This document shows positions 55,095 through 64,000 of a stretch of DNA of 64,000 nt, piece by piece. The notes below the pieces were generated by a model. It worked only from the letters and a program-made list of their open reading frames with translations, searched no databases and was not told where the DNA came from. Positions within the stretch are counted from its first letter, which is position 1; every line of letters begins with the position of its first letter. The position numbers and the translations under genes were made by a program. The DNA comes from Monosporascus cannonballus (Eukaryota; Ascomycota; Sordariomycetes; Xylariales): the NCBI GenBank assembly GCA_004154925.1, contig QJNS01000318.1:1-64000 (forward strand), read 5' to 3'.

Positions 55095-56287
55095 GACACT
55101 CGGGTCTGACCTTTCTGAGGTTGAAATGATGTTTAAATGGCTGTCTCCGGCCATATTAATGGCGAGAAACTTAATACATATGGGAAAAGGTGAAGTCAAA
55201 ATCGCTCCACTAATAGCCGAATTGCGAAAGGGGTAACTCGCGTGATCAAAGTTACCAGAGTATATATTAGGTATAGTTTGTCCATACCTATGAAGTTAGC
55301 AATGTGCGAACTCACGCTTAGTAGGTAGGGACCACAGACAACAACACCAGTAAACCCAAACTCTAAGTGGAACAACCTAGGAAGAGCTTGCTTATTGATG
55401 CGAATCATTCCGTAGGGGGAAAATGGAATCAGCTTTTGCTGAAGAGGTTTCCTCCAAGGGTGCTGCTCCGCGTCGGTACAAGTACCCATTCCTAGGTATT
55501 CGGCGCATACATCACGGTATCTTGCCTCCTCTCCTATAACGCATATCGACAACCATTTTCGGTAGACGTCGAGACGGAATCATACGAGCGCGTATTCAAA
55601 GGCACACAACCTTGGGTACTTTGGTGGGAGGAGTCGCCCTAAGCCACCACGGCCGACGCTGGATAGCCGCGGGGAGATCTAAGTCGCTGGCGGCGACAGC
55701 GGATTAAGGTATGTCGCGTCCTTCTGAAGATATGAAGACGGCCTGTTCCGAGACCGCCAGAATCACCGGAGCGGCAAGCGTCTTGATGCATAGTTCGATG
55801 ATAAAGCATGTCATTGCCATTACCTTTCCTGGAACAAAACCAACATGACATTGGGTGGAGCTGCGCTCCCTACCATTTCGCCAGACCTGCATGCTATCGC
55901 GAAAGCGTGGGGATGAACCGACTCAATGTGTCTAAGCCAATTAAGCTGGAGGACGATGCAGTACCTTATCTTAGCACGCCAAGTTCCCCTCGTCCCGTAT
56001 TAACAATAATGGCATTGCATCATCCCTTCCTGGCATCACAAATCGGTCAGGAGGCGCATGAACTCTTCAACACTAACTAGATATTTGGGGAGACTATCCA
56101 ACACCATGGCTCCTGCCCGAGGACTCCTCATGCGTTCCCGAGGTATTACATGATATAACCGTTTTTTATATAAATACAGAGCGTCAAGGGGACAGTAAAT
56201 GGTCTTGCATCCCGCTCTGCTAACAAGAATTACTCGTCTAGGGATACATCATCGTAGAGTAGTACTTCGAGGTAGAATCCCTTGCAA
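55095..56287. other. 1.2-kb intergenic, no supported gene
   Basis: Short frames only; nothing recognisable between the crotonase gene and the decayed dioxygenase gene. Confidence 0.4.
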
Positions 56288-57567
56288 ATGACGATGGCAT
56301 CGGCGCCGATAGACGAGCGAATCAAGGACTTTGCAGAGCCTATTAGGAAACACTAGGCCTGCCGGAACCAGCGCTCAACCGCCTCAAGAAAGCCGGCGTG
56401 GACTTGTCCAACGGATATCCCTACAACACACCGCGGCCGCTATACCTTCAGCACGTGTACCAGATCCGTAACGAGGAGTAGAAGCACGACGACGCCGGCA
56501 CGAGGGCCGACAAGTCGAAGTCGGCGCTCCTATCCGCGGCTACCAGGTCACTGACCTGACCACATCGGGACGAAGATCGAGGGTCTGCAGCTCAGGACCT
56601 GACGGACTAGTAGAAGAACGAGCTGGTACTCCTCATCGCCGAGTGCATCGTCGTGTTCTTCTAGGACCAGGACATCTCGCCCTAGCAGCAGCTCGAGCCG
56701 GGGAGTACTACGGAAAGGTCGAGATTTAAGTGAGTCCCCGTCATCATATCCTAGAAAAGGAAAAGGAGTCCGAGATGCCCCCGGTCCCCGTAATGCGTGT
56801 CTCGAGGTGAGAACGCTAAGGGACCATCGACACCACAGCCCAGATCCCGTAGGTGCCGGGCCACCTCGAGGTGACGGTGATCTGGCCAGCGCTGTTCGCG
56901 ACGGAGCGGGCGGCGAGTTTCCGGAACTCGGGGGCGCGTCGCGGTAGCACGCTGACCTGGTGCACGAGCTGCAGGCGACGGGGATCGCGCACCTGCACAA
57001 CGACACGGTGCCGCCTGTGAGGAGCTGGGCCCAGACTTCCGCAAGATAATCGACGGCGGGCTCGCCATCTACCGTTCCGCCCACCCGTACCTTGCGCGCG
57101 ACGACCGGAGGCGGGGGCCAGGTCCGTCGAGCGCGTGCGCCCGGCCACCGGCTGGAAGACACTCTAGGTCAACCGCGCCATGACGGATCCCATCGTGGGC
57201 CTAGACCGCGGCGAGAGCGGCGCCATCCTCAAGTATCTGTTCCACGTGTTCCAGTCCAATGTCGATATTCAGGTGCGGTTCTGCTGGACGCCCGGGACGA
57301 GCATGCAGTGGGATAACAGGGAAATTTTTCTCTTCCTTCTATCCTACCCCTCAAAGTCCCGAAACTGGCTGAACGGAACCGAGCTGACGCCATACCTTGA
57401 TAATAGAATCACGGTTCACAACGCGCCTTGGGACTACGGAGGCATACATCCCAGGCATGGGACTCGGGTGACGTCATTGCCGAGAAGCCGTACTTTGATC
57501 CGAATGCCCCTACGGAGCGTCAAGCCCTCGGTTGTTGGACGAAAGGGAGTTGCCACTTGATGGGCTA
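56288..57567 (+). pseudogene. Decayed TauD-type sulfonate dioxygenase gene
   Basis: Starting at ATG 56288 (MTMASAPIDERIKDFAEPIR), the plus strand carries the full length of a fungal alpha-ketoglutarate-dependent taurine/sulfonate dioxygenase (TauD/JLP1-like), scattered over all three frames. Recognisable pieces include GLPEPALNRLKKAGVDLSNG, YPYNTPRPLYLQHVYQIRNE, TVIWPALFATERAASFRNSG, an HADLVHE block (HxD of the iron site), LHNDTVPP, GLAIYRSAHPYLARD, ERVRPATGWKTL, VDIQVRFCWTPGTSMQWDN, ITVHNAPWDY (distal His) and HGTRVT. At least five in-frame TAG codons and several frame shifts break it; an intron at about 57319-57405 has lost its GT donor. It cannot make a full enzyme. No intact copy is in the window. 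Confidence 0.8.
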
Positions 57568-58087
57568 GCCTGAAGGATAGGCTGAGACGATGGTTGTCCT
57601 GCCTGAAGCCTAGATTTTAATCCGTAGTAAAAGGTGGTGTCCTCTCCGACATGGCTCTTATCTGAGGTCCTGAGTTAATGGCACAGGCTGGAAGGTTGTA
57701 TTGTATAAGCTTGGGTGGCATGTCCCTTTTTAACTGATAGAATAGCGACCATATAACAATCGTACGTACCTGGTAGCCACTTCTCTAGGGTTCCGAGTCC
57801 TAGAAAATGCGAATCATTATCCGTCCTACTCCCTACTTCATCACCTTTTGCCGTGAGCATTGAGTAAGAATTTAAGATTTTAAGAGAGTGGTTGAATGCT
57901 CACGTCCGAAATGCAACCTGCAGGCGATAGGCCCCTGGGAGTTCGTGTGAAATCATGTAGTATTTCGGGTATCTACTTGTGCATCGAACATGTATGAGCC
58001 CCTTTTCCCAGGGTATCCATCCATGTGCCGGATCCTTGACATCCATCCATCAGATCGGTCTCATCCCCTGTTCCCAATTCGTATATC
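57568..58087. other. intergenic, 3' side of GCN2
   Basis: No gene seen between the decayed dioxygenase gene and the convergent GCN2 gene. Confidence 0.4.
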
Positions 58088-63165
<5,078 letters not shown>

Positions 63166-64000
63166 CGTGACTCCCAGTGTTCAGTATGCGTTCGGGTAAA
63201 ATGGACGGTGAACGAAGACAAACACAGCTAACGCTGTGTGTCTTTTTACTGACTTGAATACATCGCCCTGGTAACAATACAATACTATTTCTGGAGGTAT
63301 CTAGGGTGATGGGATAAGACGAATATTTATACGAGAGAAATACCATCAGATCTCGACCTTTGTTAAATTTTGGCGGGGCTCTAATTATACTTCAAAGTAC
63401 AGTGTGCTATGTAGCTAGCGGTTATTTTCGGGCAGTGAGTGGACTAAGCTTCTGAACCGAGTGTATTATTTATTCGTCTAAACGTTTCATGCGATATACC
63501 GTCACTTATCTCTCGAGCGGCTCTTAACGTTAGGCTGCAATTACTCGTAGTAATAGCCCCCAGAGTAAGTGATGTGAATACACGTAGACCGAAGTTGTAA
63601 AGCCGCCATTGGCAGCTTCCTTAAGAGAAGTGAGATCCAGGCGTGCCAGGATCTTGGATTTGATGGTCCTGGTAAGCCCCTCTACCAGCCAGCAGCTTGA
63701 CCAGGTTGTCTCCTGTGGAACGCCTGTCGGCTCGACCACACCCCGGCGCTACCCAGGTACTGAGCTGGTAAGCTACATACGCTAATGTAAACTAACCCAC
63801 GTGCATGTGAGTGCCCAAGTATGTATGAGGAGCTTGGGCCTTCCATACGACATCATCACGCCTGGCTTGCGTATCACCAGGGCATAGTTGCAAACCCAGC
63901 CTTGCACATGCGCTTCGTACAAAAAGGACGTTCAGAGACCTACATAAGGCTCGCCACTTAAGTTCATTCATTGGCTTCAGGGCTTTTAGCTTCTTTGGAA
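63166..64000. promoter_or_regulatory. Upstream region of GCN2
   Basis: 835 bp upstream of the GCN2 start to the window edge, presumably holding its promoter and 5' leader. No other gene is supported; the short frames here are not recognisable. Confidence 0.45.

Noticed and set aside
56548..57162. Minus-strand frame of 204 residues
   Set aside because: It is the reverse of the decayed TauD gene, whose plus-strand similarity is clear.

Overview
The window looks like nuclear DNA of a filamentous ascomycete (Pezizomycotina, most likely Sordariomycetes-like). The genes are split by short introns (about 50-75 nt) with GTRNGT donors, CTRAC/TACTAAC branch sites and YAG acceptors. The proteins are housekeeping genes of fungal type. 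The transposon copies carry heavy C-to-T decay that resembles repeat-induced point mutation (RIP). No bacterial or organellar features were seen. The window opens on a run of 20 C, and a 10-N gap flanked by homopolymers lies at 34.85-34.95 kb, so it is draft assembly.

Layout. 0-7.6 kb is repeat-rich: a broken retrotransposon Gag fragment (about 0.8-1.5 kb), a complete but AT-decayed pogo/Tigger-type DNA transposon with 33-bp terminal inverted repeats and a TA duplication (1967-4380), a putative small secreted protein, a 12-bp tandem repeat and a hairpin-forming inverted repeat near 7.1 kb. 7.6-34.7 kb is gene-rich: an F-box protein with NPF motifs (-), XRN1 5'-3' exoribonuclease (-), HAT2/RbAp48-type WD40 protein (+, divergent from XRN1), an unrecognised broken ORF (-), a NEO1-type P4-ATPase (+), glycogen synthase (+) and a second F-box protein (+). 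After the gap, 36-43 kb holds a decayed 2-oxoglutarate/Fe(II) oxygenase-like gene (+), a CobW-type GTPase (-), a small conserved-looking protein with a reading-frame slip (+) and a small Cys-containing secreted protein (-). 44-52.6 kb holds branchpoint-binding protein BBP/SF1 (-), a Ure2-like glutathione S-transferase (-), an atypical Rnd-like Rho GTPase (+) and a U2 snRNA gene (-). 54-63.2 kb holds a peroxisomal crotonase-family enzyme with a C-terminal AKL (+), a decayed TauD-type sulfonate dioxygenase gene (+) and a full-length GCN2 eIF2-alpha kinase (-).

The genes do not form one cluster. Themes recur: RNA metabolism (XRN1, BBP, U2 snRNA), nutrient and stress signalling and storage (GCN2, glycogen synthase, Ure2-like GST), and two dead Fe(II)/2-oxoglutarate dioxygenase genes whose stop codons are mostly TAG. 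Exon joins for the main genes were worked out by hand; every reported multi-exon model has a length divisible by three except where noted. No convincing new multi-gene system was found. The best leads are single-gene oddities: a 5-nt first exon in XRN1, an in-frame alternative acceptor in the BBP KH domain, a stop-free 51-nt intron in glycogen synthase, a Rho-like GTPase lacking the catalytic Gln and a CaaX box, and a Cys-rich insert inside an F-box.
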